Source: Sphingomonadaceae bacterium (lineage in GTDB: Bacteria; Pseudomonadota; Alphaproteobacteria; Sphingomonadales; Sphingomonadaceae). From it: a DNA stretch of 64,000 bases. Each line of letters begins with the position of its first letter. Within the stretch, counting starts at the first letter, position 1. The notes under the pieces are model-generated. The model ran no database searches, was not told where the DNA came from, and saw only the letters and a program-made list of their open reading frames with translations. The stretch is from positions 19,287-83,286 of the forward strand of contig JAJTEF010000004.1 of NCBI GenBank assembly GCA_021300355.1, in the 5' to 3' direction. Below are positions 8,693 through 17,848 of the stretch, piece by piece. Made by a program: the position numbers and the translations under genes.

Positions 8693-9455
8693 ACAGGTTC
8701 GCATCGCCGACCGTATCAACACCGCACCACGTTATACTGAGGTGGACGCCGTTCGCCTCAACAACATGTTCCGTGGGCGCGATACCGTCGAGATGCTGAC
8801 CGTCTTGCTGCTTGAAAATATGTTGGGTGATGCGGCGATAGTCTCCAGCTTCGGGGCAGAGAGCGCTGTTTTGCTGCATCTGATTGCCAGCATTGATCCC
8901 GCCACGCCTACATTGTTCCTCGACACTGGGAAGCATTTTCCCGAGACGATTACCTATCGCGAGGAACTGCGCTATATCCTTGGCCTATTGGACCTGCGCA
9001 TCATCGCCCCCGACCCTGCGCATCTGGCGCAAAAGGATGGGACTGGCCTGCGCTGGTCTTATGATCCCGATGGCTGCTGCGAAATCCGCAAAGTCCTTCC
9101 GCTAAAGGCTGCGCTTGCGGGCTTTGATGCCCAGTTTACGGGCCGAAAAGCCTTTCAGTCCGCAACCCGCAAGGCGCTGCCACGGTTCGAAATCGAGGAA
9201 GGCCGCTTGAAGGTCAACCCGCTTGCCGATTGGGACAAGGCCAAGATCGAAGCCTATATGGCCGAGCACGCACTGCCTGTGCACCCTCTGGTCGCGCAGG
9301 GCTATCCGTCGATTGGCTGCTCACCCTGCACCACGAAGGTTGCGCCAGGCGAAGACCCGCGCTCGGGTCGCTGGAAGGGCTGGGACAAGGTTGAGTGCGG
9401 AATTCATGCGGCCGTCACGCCGCTGGATGACAGCGCAAACGACCCGATCTTTTAA
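8685..9455 (+). CDS. cysH: Phosphoadenylyl/adenylyl-sulfate reductase, [4Fe-4S] type
   Basis: Reduces activated sulfate (APS or PAPS) to sulfite with thioredoxin or glutaredoxin. The length is 256 residues from the ATG at 8685, which overlaps the DUF934 stop. Visible motifs are the PP-loop-like SSFGAESAVLLHL (54-66), TLFLDTGKHFPET, the Cys131-Cys132 pair, Cys212-x2-Cys215 and the catalytic ECGIH with Cys238. The CC…CxxC set is characteristic of the iron-sulfur APS reductases rather than the E. coli-type PAPS reductase, so APS is the more likely substrate. No cysD/N genes lie in the window. Confidence 0.93.
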   Translation: MGEQVRIADRINTAPRYTEVDAVRLNNMFRGRDTVEMLTVLLLENMLGDAAIVSSFGAESAVLLHLIASIDPATPTLFLDTGKHFPETITYREELRYILGLLDLRIIAPDPAHLAQKDGTGLRWSYDPDGCCEIRKVLPLKAALAGFDAQFTGRKAFQSATRKALPRFEIEEGRLKVNPLADWDKAKIEAYMAEHALPVHPLVAQGYPSIGCSPCTTKVAPGEDPRSGRWKGWDKVECGIHAAVTPLDDSANDPIF

Positions 9456-9468
9456 CCGGCGCGCGCAT

Positions 9469-9870
9469 TTAATCCTTCTGGAAAAAATAGGCCTGAATGT
9501 CCGCTGCAATACGCGCGGGACGAAGTGTTTCAGCGTCGATGCAGCACCAGCTTGATTTAACCTCAGCCAACACGTCTTCACCGCGCTTGATGACCGTTTC
9601 GTAAAACGACCGAGCACCCTGCACCTTTTCAAGAACCACGGACGCGATAACGACATCATCAAGAAACGCCGGCTTCCGGTAGGTGATCTCGTGCTTCAAT
9701 GCGACCCACAGATATTTGGCAGCAGCCTAAGGCGGGGCAAGCTTGTTCCAATGCGCCAGCACTGCATCCTGCGCCCAGTTCAAATAGCGCGCGTTATTAA
9801 CGTGCCCCATGAAATCGATGTCTGAAGGCAGTACGCCGATACGGTGAAGATGCAGGTGAGCGGTTGTCAT
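9469..9870 (-). pseudogene. Acyl-CoA thioesterase (4HBT family) with an in-frame amber stop
   Basis: Hotdog-fold thioesterase. The N-terminal part from the ATG at 9868-9870 reads MTTAHLHLHRIGVLPSDIDF, then MGHVNNARYLNW, the conserved 4HBT motif. After 47 codons a TAG (9727-9729 on the plus strand as CTA) interrupts the frame. The same frame continues immediately as AAAKYLWVALKHEITYR and then the C-terminal half, ending in DIQAYFFQKD. Total length is 133 codons, normal for the family. No frameshift is involved: a single GAG-to-TAG or similar change explains it. It is either a young pseudogene or a sequencing error. It lies just after the sulfur operon on the opposite strand. Confidence 0.85.
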
Positions 9871-10029
9871 AAGGCTTTCATCATAAACGTTAAGAGAGGG
9901 TGCTACCGCCCTATTGCGGCAAAACCATGAATAGATGCTGGCTATTACGGACAATGCGAAAGATTTTAAATTTCTGCGAACACCGCTTGGTTCTGACATG
10001 AACTTGCAACACCCGTTCCGCGATCCCAC

Positions 10030-10380
10030 ATGACGCATATGGACCGCCCGAAACGAAAAAGCTGGAGCGATTTGCCTGCCTATCGCTGGTCGATGGTCAT
10101 TTTGGGTTGGGCGCTGATCATTACGGCGCCAGTTATCAGCTGGCTTCCAGGTCCAGGCGGTCTGGCGCAGTTTATCATCGGGCTTGGCGTGGTTCTCAAA
10201 CATTCGCTTTGGGCCAAGAAGCGATATTCGCGGCTTTCAAAGATCCATCCGGAATATGCGCGCTGGGCCAATTGGGCACTGCGGCGCAACAAGGTCAAAG
10301 GCCGCCCGCCCTTTCCCGACGTCAAACGCGATATCCTGTACCTGTTCCGTCGCGACGACGTCGACATGAAAATGCCCTGA
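10030..10380 (+). CDS. Small membrane protein, PGPGW-like
   Basis: A 116-residue protein with two hydrophobic stretches (about residues 20-40 and 46-58) flanking the sequence SWLPGPGGLAQFIIGLG. This resembles the putative PGPGW transmembrane family, although the last motif residue is Gly here. The C-terminus is very basic and probably cytoplasmic (KKRYSRLSKIHPEYARW, RRNKVKGRPPFPDVKRD). The start could be the ATG at 10030 or the one at 10039; no strong ribosome-binding site distinguishes them. Function unknown. Confidence 0.6.
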   Translation: MTHMDRPKRKSWSDLPAYRWSMVILGWALIITAPVISWLPGPGGLAQFIIGLGVVLKHSLWAKKRYSRLSKIHPEYARWANWALRRNKVKGRPPFPDVKRDILYLFRRDDVDMKMP

Positions 10381-10495
10381 CCTGTGTTGACTTTTAGCCT
10401 TTCGGACCGTATCGGCCACTGCAACAGAAGCGGTCGCTGCGCAGATTCGGCGGCCCTTTTCATTTCAAGACGCAAAAAATTTAAGGATTACAGTC

Positions 10496-10630
10496 ATGAA
10501 GCGCACTTTTCAGCCGAGCAATCTCGTGCGTGCCCGTCGCCACGGTTTTCGTCTCCGTATGTCGACCGCCGCTGGCCGCAACATCCTGAACGCACGTCGC
10601 GCACGCGGCCGCAAGAAACTCTCGGCTTAA
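10496..10630 (+). CDS. rpmH: 50S ribosomal protein L34
   Basis: Very basic 44-residue protein, [19 protein letters not shown] at the start and [12 protein letters not shown] at the end, the universal L34 pattern. AAGGATTACAGTC precedes the ATG. It is first in the conserved rpmH-rnpA-yidD-yidC-engB gene order and the promoter for that cluster should lie in the 115 bp before it. Confidence 0.97.
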   Translation: MKRTFQPSNLVRARRHGFRLRMSTAAGRNILNARRARGRKKLSA

Positions 10631-10653
10631 TCCCCGAGCAGGCGGACCGCGAA

Positions 10654-10989
10654 ATGCGCGGTTACAGCGTCATCAAAAAAAGGTCAGACTTTCTGGCCGC
10701 CAACCGGGGGAAGCGATATGCAACTCCCGGTTTTGTTTTGCTGGTTCGCGACAGACAGGACGACAATCCTGCAATCCGGCTAGGCATCACCATCACCAAA
10801 AAAGTCGGTAACGCCGTTATCCGCAACCGCATGCGCCGCCGCTTCCGCGCGCTGGCGCAGGAAATGCTCGCCGATAAAGGCAAGGCAGGCGCGGATCATA
10901 TTCTAATCGGTCGCGACAGCGGCATCGAACGCGATTTCGACGCCTTGCGGGCGGATATGGTCAAGGCGTTGGGGAAACTATGCGCATGA
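10654..10989 (+). CDS. rnpA: Ribonuclease P protein component
   Basis: Protein subunit of RNase P, which matures tRNA 5' ends together with the RNA subunit (not in this window). The 111 residues include the N-terminal MRGYSVIKKRSDFLAA and the diagnostic basic motif KKVGNAVIRNRMRRRFRALA. It starts 24 bp after rpmH, and its last ten bases overlap yidD. The ATG at 10654 matches usual family N-termini. Confidence 0.95.
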   Translation: MRGYSVIKKRSDFLAANRGKRYATPGFVLLVRDRQDDNPAIRLGITITKKVGNAVIRNRMRRRFRALAQEMLADKGKAGADHILIGRDSGIERDFDALRADMVKALGKLCA

Positions 10990-11198
10990 TTGCAAAGCTG
11001 CTCATCTTATGCGCACGCGCGTGGCAAATTGGGCCGTCGCGCATTTTACCGCCGACCTGCCGGTACAGCCCCAGCTGCTCGGCCTATGCAATAACGGCAC
11101 TTCAAAAACATGGCGCAATTAAGGGTGGCTGGCTGGCCCTCAAACGGCTATTGCGCTGCCAACCTTGGGGTGGGCATGGATATGATCCAGTGCCATGA
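10980..11198 (+). CDS. yidD: Membrane protein insertion efficiency factor
   Basis: A 72-residue YidD protein with the family pattern of a short amphipathic N-terminus, then WQIGPSRILPPTCRYSPSCS and AITALQKHGAIKGGWLALKR, ending GGHGYDPVP. Three conserved cysteines are present (TCRYSPSC and RCQPWGG). The family assists YidC/Sec insertion at the inner membrane. It overlaps rnpA and precedes yidC. Confidence 0.95.
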   Translation: MRMIAKLLILCARAWQIGPSRILPPTCRYSPSCSAYAITALQKHGAIKGGWLALKRLLRCQPWGGHGYDPVP

Positions 11199-11230
11199 CG
11201 CCCAATTGATTGATTAACGGGGATTTACAC

Positions 11231-13000
11231 GTGGACGATAAACGCAACCTGATTTTTGCAGTCTTGCTGACAGGCCTTATCCTGTTCGGATGGCCTTATG
11301 TCGCCAGCTATTTCTTTCCAACCCCCGCCCCTGTGACCAGCAGCGCCACGACCGCAGCCAGCCCAGCTGGCGCGGCAACGTCGGATGTGCATGTCGAGGC
11401 AGCACCTGCAAAAGCACAGGCTGTTCCGCTGAGCAGCGCGCTTCAGTCAACAGCCCGCATCTTGGTGGAAACGCCAAAGTTGAAGGGTTCGGTCAATCTT
11501 GAAGGCGCAAAAATTGACGACCTGTTGTTGCTTACCCACCGCACCGCACTCGCCAAGGATTCGGCTCCAGTGCGCCTGTTCGCACCATCGGGCACAAAAG
11601 ATGCCTATTTTGCGCGCTTTGGCTGGGCTGGCACTGGCGTAACGGTTCCTGATGATAAAACCGTCTGGACGCCAAGCGGCAATAAGCTGACTCCAACAAC
11701 GCCCGTGACATTAAGCTGGACCAACACCCTTAATCAGAAGTTTGATATCGCACTGTCGATTGACGAAAACTACATGATTACCGCAAAGCAGACCTTCACC
11801 AATGGCGGCACTACCCCAGTTGAGATCGCAAATTTTGCGTTGCTGAGCCGCACCGGGAAGCCAGCCGACGCGACATCTGGTGGATCCATATTCACGCATA
11901 TCCACATTGGTCCAATGGGCGTTTTTGACGAAAAGCCCAATTATGATTGGGGCTATGTCGACGTAGAAGAAAACAAAGGCGAAACATCCTTCACCAGCAC
12001 GGGTGGATGGCTTGGCTTCACCGACAAATATTGGCTCGGTGCACTTATCCCTGACCAAAAAACGCCCGTATCGGCCAAGTTCCGTGCCAGCGGCGATGTC
12101 TATCAGGCGCAAGTCATTCCAACACGCTATACCAGCGTCGCGCCAGGTGCGTCCCTTAACAGCGGCTCGCGCCTGTTCGCCGGTGCCAAGGAGATGGCCG
12201 TTCTTGACGCCTATGCAAAGAATCTGGGCATTCCATATCTCGACTACGCCATAGATTGGGGCTGGTTCTGGTTCATCGCCATTCCGTTCTTCTGGATCCT
12301 GCATTGGCTGTTCGGCCTTTTCGGAAACTTTGGTTTGGCCATTATTGGTCTAACGATCATCGTTCGTGGCTTCATGTACCCCGTGGCGCAGAAGCAATTT
12401 GCGTCGATGGCGCAAATGCGTGCGGTTCAGCCTAAGCTGAAGGCGCTGCAAGAGCGTTGGAAGGATGACAAGCCACGCCTGCAGCAGGAAATGATGAAGC
12501 TGTACAAGGATGAAAAGGTAAACCCGCTGGCGGGCTGCCTGCCTATCTTGCTGCAGATTCCTATCTTCTTCGCGCTGTACAAGATTCTGCTGCTGTCGAT
12601 CGAAATGCGTCACCAGCCGTTCGTGCTGTGGCTGAAGGATTTGTCGGCACCGGATCCGTTGACACCGATCAACCTGTTTGGACTGCTGCCCTTTGACCCG
12701 CCATCGTTCATTGCCATTGGCATTTTGCCAATATTGCTTGGCGTAACAATGTGGCTGATGCAGCGCCTGAATCCGCAACCTATGGACGAAGTGCAAAAGC
12801 AGGTATTTGCCGTGATGCCATGGTTCCTGATGTTCATCATGGCGCCGTTTGCCGCCGGACTTCAGCTGTATTGGGTCATGTCGAACATCGTGTCGATTGC
12901 GCAGCAAAAGTGGCTCTATTCACGCCACCCGGTGTTGCGGGAGCAGATGGCGCGTGATGCGCAAGAAAAAGCGGCAGCGAAAGCCAAGGCAAAAACGTGA
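11231..13000 (+). CDS. yidC: Membrane protein insertase YidC
   Basis: Inserts and folds inner-membrane proteins, alone or with SecYEG. The 589-residue protein has an N-terminal helix ([16 protein letters not shown]), a large periplasmic beta domain (about residues 60-340), and the five-helix insertase core starting near [18 protein letters not shown]. The core contains the coiled-coil loop [18 protein letters not shown] and [19 protein letters not shown]. The GTG at 11231 (V-DDKRN) fits family N-termini better than the ATG at 11210; GGGGA lies before it. The C-terminal basic tail is [15 protein letters not shown]. Confidence 0.95.
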   Translation: MDDKRNLIFAVLLTGLILFGWPYVASYFFPTPAPVTSSATTAASPAGAATSDVHVEAAPAKAQAVPLSSALQSTARILVETPKLKGSVNLEGAKIDDLLLLTHRTALAKDSAPVRLFAPSGTKDAYFARFGWAGTGVTVPDDKTVWTPSGNKLTPTTPVTLSWTNTLNQKFDIALSIDENYMITAKQTFTNGGTTPVEIANFALLSRTGKPADATSGGSIFTHIHIGPMGVFDEKPNYDWGYVDVEENKGETSFTSTGGWLGFTDKYWLGALIPDQKTPVSAKFRASGDVYQAQVIPTRYTSVAPGASLNSGSRLFAGAKEMAVLDAYAKNLGIPYLDYAIDWGWFWFIAIPFFWILHWLFGLFGNFGLAIIGLTIIVRGFMYPVAQKQFASMAQMRAVQPKLKALQERWKDDKPRLQQEMMKLYKDEKVNPLAGCLPILLQIPIFFALYKILLLSIEMRHQPFVLWLKDLSAPDPLTPINLFGLLPFDPPSFIAIGILPILLGVTMWLMQRLNPQPMDEVQKQVFAVMPWFLMFIMAPFAAGLQLYWVMSNIVSIAQQKWLYSRHPVLREQMARDAQEKAAAKAKAKT

Positions 13001-13638
13001 GCGCCGATGTCATTGCGGGAATAGCAGAACCGAACCGGATATTTTCCGGTCCGGTTACGTTCCTGAAATCAGCGCCGAAGCTGGAATTTCTGCCGGACCC
13101 AACGGTCCCAGAAATTGCCTTTGCGGGTCGGTCGAACGTTGGCAAGTCCAGCCTGATTAATGCGTTGGTGAACCGCAACAACCTTGCGCGCGCGTCCAAC
13201 ACGCCGGGCCGCACGCAAGAGCTGAACTTTTTCGATGTTGGTGAGCCGGCACTGTTCCGCATCGTCGACATGCCGGGCTATGGCTATGCCAAAGCCCCCA
13301 TCAAGACGGTTCAGCAATGGCGTTACCTGATTAACGACTATCTGCGTGGCCGCGCGGTGTTAAAGCGTGTGTTTGTGCTGATCGACAGCCGCCATGGCAT
13401 TAAAGAAGTCGACCATGAAATCATGAAAATGCTCGACGCGGCTGCGATCAGCTACCGGATTGTGCTGACCAAGACCGACAAGATCAAAGCGTCTGAGCGC
13501 GAAGCGGTTGAGGCGGACACCATGGCAAAACTGCGCAAGCATGTCGCAGCCTATCCCGAACTTTCGGTGACATCGGCGGAAAAGCGCGGGGGCATTGATG
13601 AATTGCGCGCGGCTGTGTTGGAAGCCGTCGCTTCTTAG
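12997..13638 (+). CDS. engB: Ribosome biogenesis GTPase EngB/YsxC
   Basis: A 213-residue small GTPase needed for 50S assembly. G1 is [11 protein letters not shown]3 is DMPGYGYA, G4 is TKTDK and G5 is within VTSAEKRGG. The GTG start overlaps the yidC stop by four bases, showing translational coupling. Its stop codon is contributed by a 14-bp repeated element that also supplies the start of the next gene. Confidence 0.95.
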   Translation: MSADVIAGIAEPNRIFSGPVTFLKSAPKLEFLPDPTVPEIAFAGRSNVGKSSLINALVNRNNLARASNTPGRTQELNFFDVGEPALFRIVDMPGYGYAKAPIKTVQQWRYLINDYLRGRAVLKRVFVLIDSRHGIKEVDHEIMKMLDAAAISYRIVLTKTDKIKASEREAVEADTMAKLRKHVAAYPELSVTSAEKRGGIDELRAAVLEAVAS

Positions 13639-13650
13639 GGTCAGGACCTA
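13637..13650 (+). repeat. 14-mer repeat AGGGTCAGGACCTA, copy 1
   Basis: Identical 14-mer also found at 45379-45392 and 56165-56178. Its core GGTC-AG-GACC is an inverted repeat. Here it begins in the engB stop (TAG, 13636-13638), and its last base is the A of the GST ATG, so it forms the whole intergenic junction. Confidence 0.7.
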
Positions 13651-14312
13651 TGAAACTGATTATCGGAAACAAAGTCTATTCAAGCTGGTCGCTACGCGGC
13701 TGGCTTGCAGCCAAGCAATCGGGGCTGCATTTTGACGAAATCATTGTTCCGCTGTTCGCCGACGGCTGGGAAGAGCGCAAACGCGAAGACGACCTTGCGC
13801 CATCATCGGGCAAGGTGCCGACCTTGTGGGATGGAGAGGCGGTGATCTGGGACAGCCTTGCGATCATCGATTATCTCGCGGACAAGGTGGGGCGGGATCG
13901 CTTTTGGCCCAAGGACGAAGTCGCGCGCGGCATGGCGCGGTCCATGACGGCGGAAATGCATGCGGGCTATACCGCCCTGCGCCGGGAATTCCCGATGAAT
14001 ACGCGCAAGACCTTTCACGACGTCACGATATCCGAAGAGACCCGGAAAGACGCAGTGCGCATATTGCAAACATGGGCCGAAGCCCGCTCGCGCTTTGGCA
14101 AAGACGGGCCATATTTGTTTGGCACATTCAGTGCAGCGGACATCATGTTCGCACCTGTCGTGACGCGTTTTGTGACCTATGGCTTCACCCTGCCCGGTTT
14201 CGCCGAAAGCTATGCAGAAACGATTATGGCGCATCCGTGGATGGAAGAATGGTACGCTGCCGCCGCAGAGGAACCATGGACGATCCAGCGGATTGAGGAC
14301 GCGGTTACGTAA
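13650..14312 (+). CDS. Glutathione S-transferase family protein
   Basis: A 220-residue cytosolic GST. The thioredoxin-like N-terminal domain reads MKLIIGNKVYSSWSLRGWLA with the catalytic-type Ser/Ser pair (YSSWSLR), then the cis-Pro segment GKVPTLWDGEAVIWDSLAI that binds glutathione. The all-helical C-terminal domain runs from about residue 90. The YSSWSLR motif resembles the zeta/DsbA-like GST group, but the substrate is unknown. It follows engB with the 14-mer repeat forming the join, so it may be the last gene of the yidC-engB transcript. Confidence 0.88.
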   Translation: MKLIIGNKVYSSWSLRGWLAAKQSGLHFDEIIVPLFADGWEERKREDDLAPSSGKVPTLWDGEAVIWDSLAIIDYLADKVGRDRFWPKDEVARGMARSMTAEMHAGYTALRREFPMNTRKTFHDVTISEETRKDAVRILQTWAEARSRFGKDGPYLFGTFSAADIMFAPVVTRFVTYGFTLPGFAESYAETIMAHPWMEEWYAAAAEEPWTIQRIEDAVT

Positions 14313-14334
14313 CGCAATTTGAAGCACACTCATG

Positions 14335-14404
14335 CGTCATCCTGAACTTGTTTCAGGATGACGTGCGACGTGGCTTGTTATCCTGAAACAAGTTCAGGAT
14401 GACG
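14335..14404. repeat. Pair of REP-like palindromes in inverted orientation
   Basis: Copy A (14335-14363) has perfect 12-bp arms CGTCATCCTGAA / TTCAGGATGACG around a CTTGT loop. Copy B (about 14376-14404) is its reverse complement with two base changes at the outer left end. They are 12 bp apart in the 118-bp gap between the convergent GST and cupin genes, where they could also end transcription. A diverged relative lies at 61870-61894. Confidence 0.85.
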
Positions 14405-14430
14405 ATAGTTCATGCATTGTGGAGCACGTC

Positions 14431-14877
14431 CTAAAACCGACTTCCGTCTTTTCTCCGAAATCCGGTTCCGTTGAACAAGTGCATGTCAATGTCCGGATAA
14501 TGACAATCGGATGCCGCCGGGCGGCCTATCGCGATAAAAACGCAGTCTTGGTCGCTTTCGTTGATCAGCACATGCCCATTTTCAACGCCTTTTGGGAATG
14601 CAGCAACATCGCCGGGACGCATGGTGTGACGACCGTCATTCTCGACGAGTATGGCTTCGCCGGAAAGCATGATGACCATTTCATCTTCATCTTCGTGCCA
14701 GTGTCTTTGCGACGACCATGCGCCCGGTTTCAAGACCACATGACTGGCACCGAACTCGGTCAAGCCGGAGGGCGGTGCAAGTCGACGATACAATCTGCCT
14801 GACACTGCGCTTGCATAGGCTGCGGGATATCCCGTTGCGTTGGTTTGCGGAATGGCTTCAATATCTACCTTCGGCAT
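14431..14877 (-). CDS. Cupin domain protein
   Basis: A 148-residue single cupin fold. Motif 1 is seen in SSQRHWHEDEDEMVIMLSGE, providing the metal-binding His/His/Glu type residues, and motif 2 in AFPKGVENGHVLINES. The N-terminus (MPKVDIEAIPQTNATGYPA) resembles proteins annotated as sugar-binding-type cupins in alphaproteobacteria. The ligand is not predictable. It lies nine bases downstream of aroC on the same strand and is probably co-transcribed with it. Confidence 0.8.
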   Translation of the reverse strand: MPKVDIEAIPQTNATGYPAAYASAVSGRLYRRLAPPSGLTEFGASHVVLKPGAWSSQRHWHEDEDEMVIMLSGEAILVENDGRHTMRPGDVAAFPKGVENGHVLINESDQDCVFIAIGRPAASDCHYPDIDMHLFNGTGFRRKDGSRF

Positions 14878-14886
14878 CGCGATCCC

Positions 14887-15963
14887 CTAGCCGCATTGTG
14901 CGCGATGCAGCAGCTTCTGGTCAGCCAGAACAAGCGCCATCATCGCCTCGACCACTGGCGTGCCGCGGATGCCCACACACGGGTCGTGGCGGCCCTTTGT
15001 GACGATGTCGGTCGCATCGCCGTCGCGGGTGACAGTTTCCACGGGCGTGAGGATTGAGGAGGTCGGCTTAAACGCGACCCGCACCAGCACCGGCTGTCCT
15101 GTGGAGATACCACCCGCAATTCCGCCTGCATTATTGGCGAGGAATTCGGGATGGTTCGATCCTTCCGAAGAGGGCCGCATCCGGTCGGCATTTTCTTCAC
15201 CACGCAAACGCGCTGCGCCAAAGCCTGCGCCGATTTCGACGCCTTTAACAGCGTTGATGCTCATCATCGCTGACGCCAATTCGCTGTCGAGTTTCGCATA
15301 TAATGGTGCGCCCCAACCGGGTGGTACGCCGGTGGCGACGCATTCAATGACGGCGCCGAGCGATGATCCCGCCTTGCGCGCCTCATCCACCAATTTCTCC
15401 CACCGGCCGGCAGCGGCTTCGTCCGGGCAGAAAAAGGGGTTTTTGTCGATCTGGGCAGCCTCAAAATTATTGCGGTCGATGGCGTCGCCGCCGATTTCTG
15501 CAACATAAGCGATGATTTTGACGTCAGGCATGACCGCCCTTGCCACCGCGCCAGCGGCCACACGTGCAGCGGTTTCACGCGCGCTTGAACGTCCGCCACC
15601 GCGATAATCGCGAAAGCCATATTTTGCGTCATAACTATAATCGGCATGACCGGGGCGATAGGCCTTGGCCACGTCAGAATAATCTTTGGACCGCTGGTCA
15701 ACATTTTCGATCATCAGCGAAATGGGTGTTCCCGTGGTCCGCCCTTCAAACACGCCTGACAAAATCCGCACCGCATCTGGCTCTTGCCGCTGCGTTGTGA
15801 AGCGCGAAGTCCCGGGACGACGCTTGTCCAAAAATGGCTGAATGTCCGCTTCGGACAAGGCAAGTCCGGGAGGGCAACCATCGACCACTGCGCCAAGCGC
15901 AGGACCGTGGGACTCTCCCCAAGTCGTGAAGCGAAAAACGCGTCCGAAAGTATTAAAGCTCAT
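14887..15963 (-). CDS. aroC: Chorismate synthase
   Basis: Last step of the shikimate pathway: EPSP to chorismate, with reduced FMN. The 358 residues include all family signatures: N-terminal [19 protein letters not shown], the [14 protein letters not shown] segment, and the catalytic/FMN stretch [18 protein letters not shown]. Also seen is [13 protein letters not shown]. Length is normal. It is followed by the cupin gene. Confidence 0.96.
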   Translation of the reverse strand: MSFNTFGRVFRFTTWGESHGPALGAVVDGCPPGLALSEADIQPFLDKRRPGTSRFTTQRQEPDAVRILSGVFEGRTTGTPISLMIENVDQRSKDYSDVAKAYRPGHADYSYDAKYGFRDYRGGGRSSARETAARVAAGAVARAVMPDVKIIAYVAEIGGDAIDRNNFEAAQIDKNPFFCPDEAAAGRWEKLVDEARKAGSSLGAVIECVATGVPPGWGAPLYAKLDSELASAMMSINAVKGVEIGAGFGAARLRGEENADRMRPSSEGSNHPEFLANNAGGIAGGISTGQPVLVRVAFKPTSSILTPVETVTRDGDATDIVTKGRHDPCVGIRGTPVVEAMMALVLADQKLLHRAQCG

Positions 15964-16029
15964 CTGCTGATTCCGACTTCTTCATATGGACCGAACGATA
16001 GTGCACCAACCCGTTGCGATGCCCCGCGA

Positions 16030-16860
16030 TCATTTTGTGATGTCGATATCAGGAGCATCCTCCTGCTTCATGCCGACGGTGTGGTAACCCGCATCGACAT
16101 GGTGAATTTCGCCGGTAACACCAGCGCCCAGATCGGACAGGAAATACAACGACGACGCACCAACGTCATCAATGGTCACATTGCGGCGCAGCGGCGTGTT
16201 CAGTTCATTCCATTTCAGGATATAACGGAAATCACCAATGCCCGACGCCGCGAGCGTCTTGATCGGTCCAGCCGATATCGCGTTCACGCGAATACCCTGT
16301 GGCCCGACATCATTCGCCAGATATTTAACCGACGTTTCCAATGCCGCCTTGGCCACGCCCATGACGTTGTAATGCGGCATGACCTTTTCTGCGCCATAAT
16401 AGCTAAGCGTCAGCATCGATCCGCCACCTTCACCGGTTTCGGGATCAAGTGGCTTCATCATCGCGGCAGCGCGCTTGGCAACGGCGGTAAAGCTGTAGAC
16501 GCTGATGTTCATCGTCATCAGGAAGTCGTCCAAGCCTACGTCGAAATATTTGCCGCGCAGTGCTTCTTTGTTGGTGAAACCGATCGCGTGCACCACAAAA
16601 TCAATATTGGGCCATTTGGCCGCCAGCGTGTCAAAGGCGCGGTCGAGATTGTTCATATCGGCAACGTCGCAATCGATAAGAAAGTCACAACCGAGTTGTT
16701 CCGCCAATGGCCGAACGCGCTTTTCCATGACTTCGCCCTGATAGCTGAACGCCAATTCCGCGCCTTCGGCATGCAAACGCTTCGCAATGCCCCACGCTAG
16801 AGACTTGTCATTGGCGAGCCCCATAATCAGCCCGCGTTTGCCCGCCATCAATCCCGTCAT
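16030..16860 (-). CDS. fabI: Enoyl-[acyl-carrier-protein] reductase (NADH)
   Basis: Short-chain dehydrogenase fold, 276 residues; reduces trans-2-enoyl-ACP in type II fatty acid elongation. Motifs: N-terminal GKRGLIMGLANDKSLAWGIA for NAD(H), the VHAIGF strand, and the Tyr-x6-Lys active site within SYYGAEKVMPHYNVMGVAKA. It also has GPIKTLAASGI near the substrate loop. FabI is the usual triclosan/isoniazid-like target class; no mutation is claimed here. Confidence 0.95.
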   Translation of the reverse strand: MTGLMAGKRGLIMGLANDKSLAWGIAKRLHAEGAELAFSYQGEVMEKRVRPLAEQLGCDFLIDCDVADMNNLDRAFDTLAAKWPNIDFVVHAIGFTNKEALRGKYFDVGLDDFLMTMNISVYSFTAVAKRAAAMMKPLDPETGEGGGSMLTLSYYGAEKVMPHYNVMGVAKAALETSVKYLANDVGPQGIRVNAISAGPIKTLAASGIGDFRYILKWNELNTPLRRNVTIDDVGASSLYFLSDLGAGVTGEIHHVDAGYHTVGMKQEDAPDIDITK

Positions 16861-16867
16861 AAAATCC

Positions 16868-17848
16868 TCATTCGTCAGGTGAATTTTGTTGCCGCTGCTT
16901 TAGTCCATTTTCATGGGCGTTGGCCAGTGCCGCGTTTAATTGCGCTCCTGTCACCAATCCGAGCCCAATAAGATAGAAGAAAATGAGTGCGACCATGACA
17001 CCCGCAAGGCTGCCATATGTCAGGTCATAATTGCTGACGCTCGACAGGAAAACCGGCAAAAGCGCCGTGAGGCCAAGCCACCACATGCTTACCAAGGCTG
17101 GCCCTGGCCATTTGGGAAATGCGGATGACCGATATTTGGTCGGGGTTAGCCCCACAAAAATGACATAGATTGCGACAAATAATGTAATGAATGGAATGAT
17201 ACGCCCCCACGCGAAATAGCCAGAAACCATCTGCGCGGTGGGAATGTATCGGTAGACCAGATCCTCAACCGCGGTCACCACAACCTGCGCCGAAAAAGCG
17301 ACCATCGCCAGGACAACCGAAGCGATGATCGCGCCGAGCGAACCCAATCGATAATGCCAGAACGCACGGCTGGGTGCCGCCCCATATGACCGATAGAGCA
17401 CGTCGCGAAAGGTTTCGATCAGGCTGGCCGCTGTCCAAAGGCTGACGGCAGCGCTTAGCCATAGCAATGGCCCCGAACGCGCGGTCATGGCGGACTCGAT
17501 GGGTTCTTTAAGCGCGGCTCCGACACTGGGCGGGACAGTCACGAAAAACGCTTCAATCAAGGCTAGGCCGGATTCGGTTTGTCCAACTGCGCCAGCGATG
17601 GCAGCGGCCACAACGCAGAATGCGAAAAGCGACACCAACGACAGATATGCGAAATTGCCCGCGTGAATGAAGCCGTCGCTATACACACCGACGGCGACAC
17701 GCTTGGTCACTTCCACAACCTGACCCGTCAGCCCAAGGTGCGCGAACCATGTCGCTTCGCTTTCATCGGCATGTGCCGTAGCAGGAAGATGTGCCCGTGC
17801 CTCCGGTGACAGAGGCGAAATTTCAGACACCAAGATTTTCCCGGACAT
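16868..17848 (-). CDS. YihY/BrkB family inner-membrane protein
   Basis: About 326 residues with six hydrophobic helices, the YihY (UPF0761, formerly RNase BN/BrkB) pattern. Helix 1 is in AGNFAYLSLVSLFAFCVVAA. The region LWLSAAVSLWTAASLIETFRD and the last helices (LAGVMVALIFFYLIGLGLV) follow. The family is not a ribonuclease despite old naming; the function is unknown. The start is uncertain: ATG 17848, ATG-less codons further out, or GTG 17830, all overlapping the end of the DnaJ-like gene, so the two genes are translationally linked. Confidence 0.85.
   Translation of the reverse strand: MSGKILVSEISPLSPEARAHLPATAHADESEATWFAHLGLTGQVVEVTKRVAVGVYSDGFIHAGNFAYLSLVSLFAFCVVAAAIAGAVGQTESGLALIEAFFVTVPPSVGAALKEPIESAMTARSGPLLWLSAAVSLWTAASLIETFRDVLYRSYGAAPSRAFWHYRLGSLGAIIASVVLAMVAFSAQVVVTAVEDLVYRYIPTAQMVSGYFAWGRIIPFITLFVAIYVIFVGLTPTKYRSSAFPKWPGPALVSMWWLGLTALLPVFLSSVSNYDLTYGSLAGVMVALIFFYLIGLGLVTGAQLNAALANAHENGLKQRQQNSPDE

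Noticed and set aside
15784..16800. Open frame of 338 codons on the plus strand
   Set aside because: Antisense to aroC and fabI, both certain.
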